A stretch of DNA of 64,000 nt, from positions 2,914,001-2,978,000 of the forward strand of contig NZ_JBLKNZ010000001.1 in assembly GCF_051414115.1 (NCBI RefSeq), in the 5' to 3' direction. Position 1 is the first letter of the stretch. Each line of letters opens with the position of its first letter. This document shows positions 63,723-64,000 of this stretch, piece by piece. The DNA comes from Halovenus marina (GTDB taxonomy: Archaea; Halobacteriota; Halobacteria; Halobacteriales; Haloarculaceae). The notes beneath the pieces are model-generated. The model did no database searches, was not told the DNA's origin, and saw only the letters and a list, made by a program, of their open reading frames with translations. Position numbers and translations under genes: made by a program.

Positions 63723-64000
63723 CTGAACCGTACCGAACTGTCGCGGGTCGCGGCCGGGCGGAGTTTGCCGTCCGTGGATCCGAGTTCATCGGTCACGTCG
63801 CTCCTGTCCAGTCAGTCGAAGCCGCCGAGTCCGTCTGTGAGCAGATCAGCGCGGAGTACGACGACGCCACACACAACGTCCCCGCGTACCGAGTCCGGGC
63901 GGACCCGCTCCGCGAGTGGGCCAGCGACGCGGGCGAACCCGCCGGAAGCGCCGGGAAACCCGCACTGAACGTGCTCCAGCAGGAGGGCGTCGAGAACGTC
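63719..64000 (+). CDS. IMPACT/YigZ-family protein (3' end outside the window)
   Basis: Begins with GTG at 63719, overlapping the stop of the ACT regulator (GTGA), and is open to the window end, 94 codons. The read-through YRVRADPLREWASDAGEPAG with SAGKPALNVLQQEG, preceded by RGSEFIGHVAPVQSVEAAES, is the hallmark of the UPF0029/IMPACT N-terminal domain. Family members are conserved translation-linked proteins of uncertain biochemistry. The remainder lies beyond the edge. Confidence 0.88.
   Translation, partial: MTEPYRTVAGRGRAEFAVRGSEFIGHVAPVQSVEAAESVCEQISAEYDDATHNVPAYRVRADPLREWASDAGEPAGSAGKPALNVLQQEGVENV

Overview
The window is chromosomal DNA of a halophilic euryarchaeon (class Halobacteria). 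The evidence is the GC-rich, strongly acidic proteomes encoded, archaeal 16S/23S/5S rRNA genes, an MC1 chromosomal protein, archaeal-type aminoacyl-tRNA synthetases, pilin-type surface proteins, HNLRN-type histidine kinase, and many leaderless starts placed about 25-30 bases after an archaeal TATA box. I did not try to name a genus; the 16S gene (7134-8604) is complete and would settle it. No insertion sequence with a transposase, no CRISPR array and no prophage were seen.

Layout. 1-2.45 kb: a PsiE-like membrane protein, a DUF2267 protein and a CBS-HPF fusion. 2.5-9.4 kb: a single rRNA operon on the minus strand (16S, tRNA-Ala, 23S, 5S) with a tandem array of promoters, processing stems, and a detached tRNA-Cys with its own promoter. 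9.4-20.4 kb: small chromatin and regulatory proteins, a pilin-like protein, pheS-pheT, a 262-bp palindromic element, trpS, an FAD oxidoreductase, tRNA splicing endonuclease endA with a NucS-like zinc-finger protein, and small membrane proteins. 20.6-32.5 kb: a Ski2/Brr2-like helicase, a lipoprotein sugar dehydrogenase homologue, a GT87-type membrane glycosyltransferase, an Hvo_1808-type surface protein, lipA, lpd, prs and a winged-helix regulator. 32.6-40.3 kb: a small gene with a palindromic operator, TetR and MATE genes separated by a 33-bp tandem repeat, RNase P RNA, a CDF transporter, a CoA-disulfide-reductase-like protein and a PAS histidine kinase.

40.5-45.3 kb is the most notable part. 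A class II lysS precedes an AT-rich, CTAG-rich replication origin with two inverted 27-bp origin recognition boxes (42359-42385 and 42704-42730). This is followed by the origin-associated oapA-oapB-oapC operon. The orc1/cdc6 gene normally found at such an origin is not beside it.

45.4-64 kb: mdh, a zinc-finger protein, a two-gene pilin/adhesin operon with PKD and CARDB repeats, hef, a DJ-1/PfpI protein, a CBS-glyS-lipid kinase operon, serA, an AbrB-PIN toxin-antitoxin pair with a clear operator, hisB, a LUD protein, an ACT regulator, and the start of an IMPACT-family gene cut by the window edge.

Taken together the window is a translation and information-processing neighbourhood: four synthetases, rRNA, tRNAs, RNase P RNA, endA and a probable ribosome hibernation factor, plus a chromosomal origin and two repair or RNA helicases.
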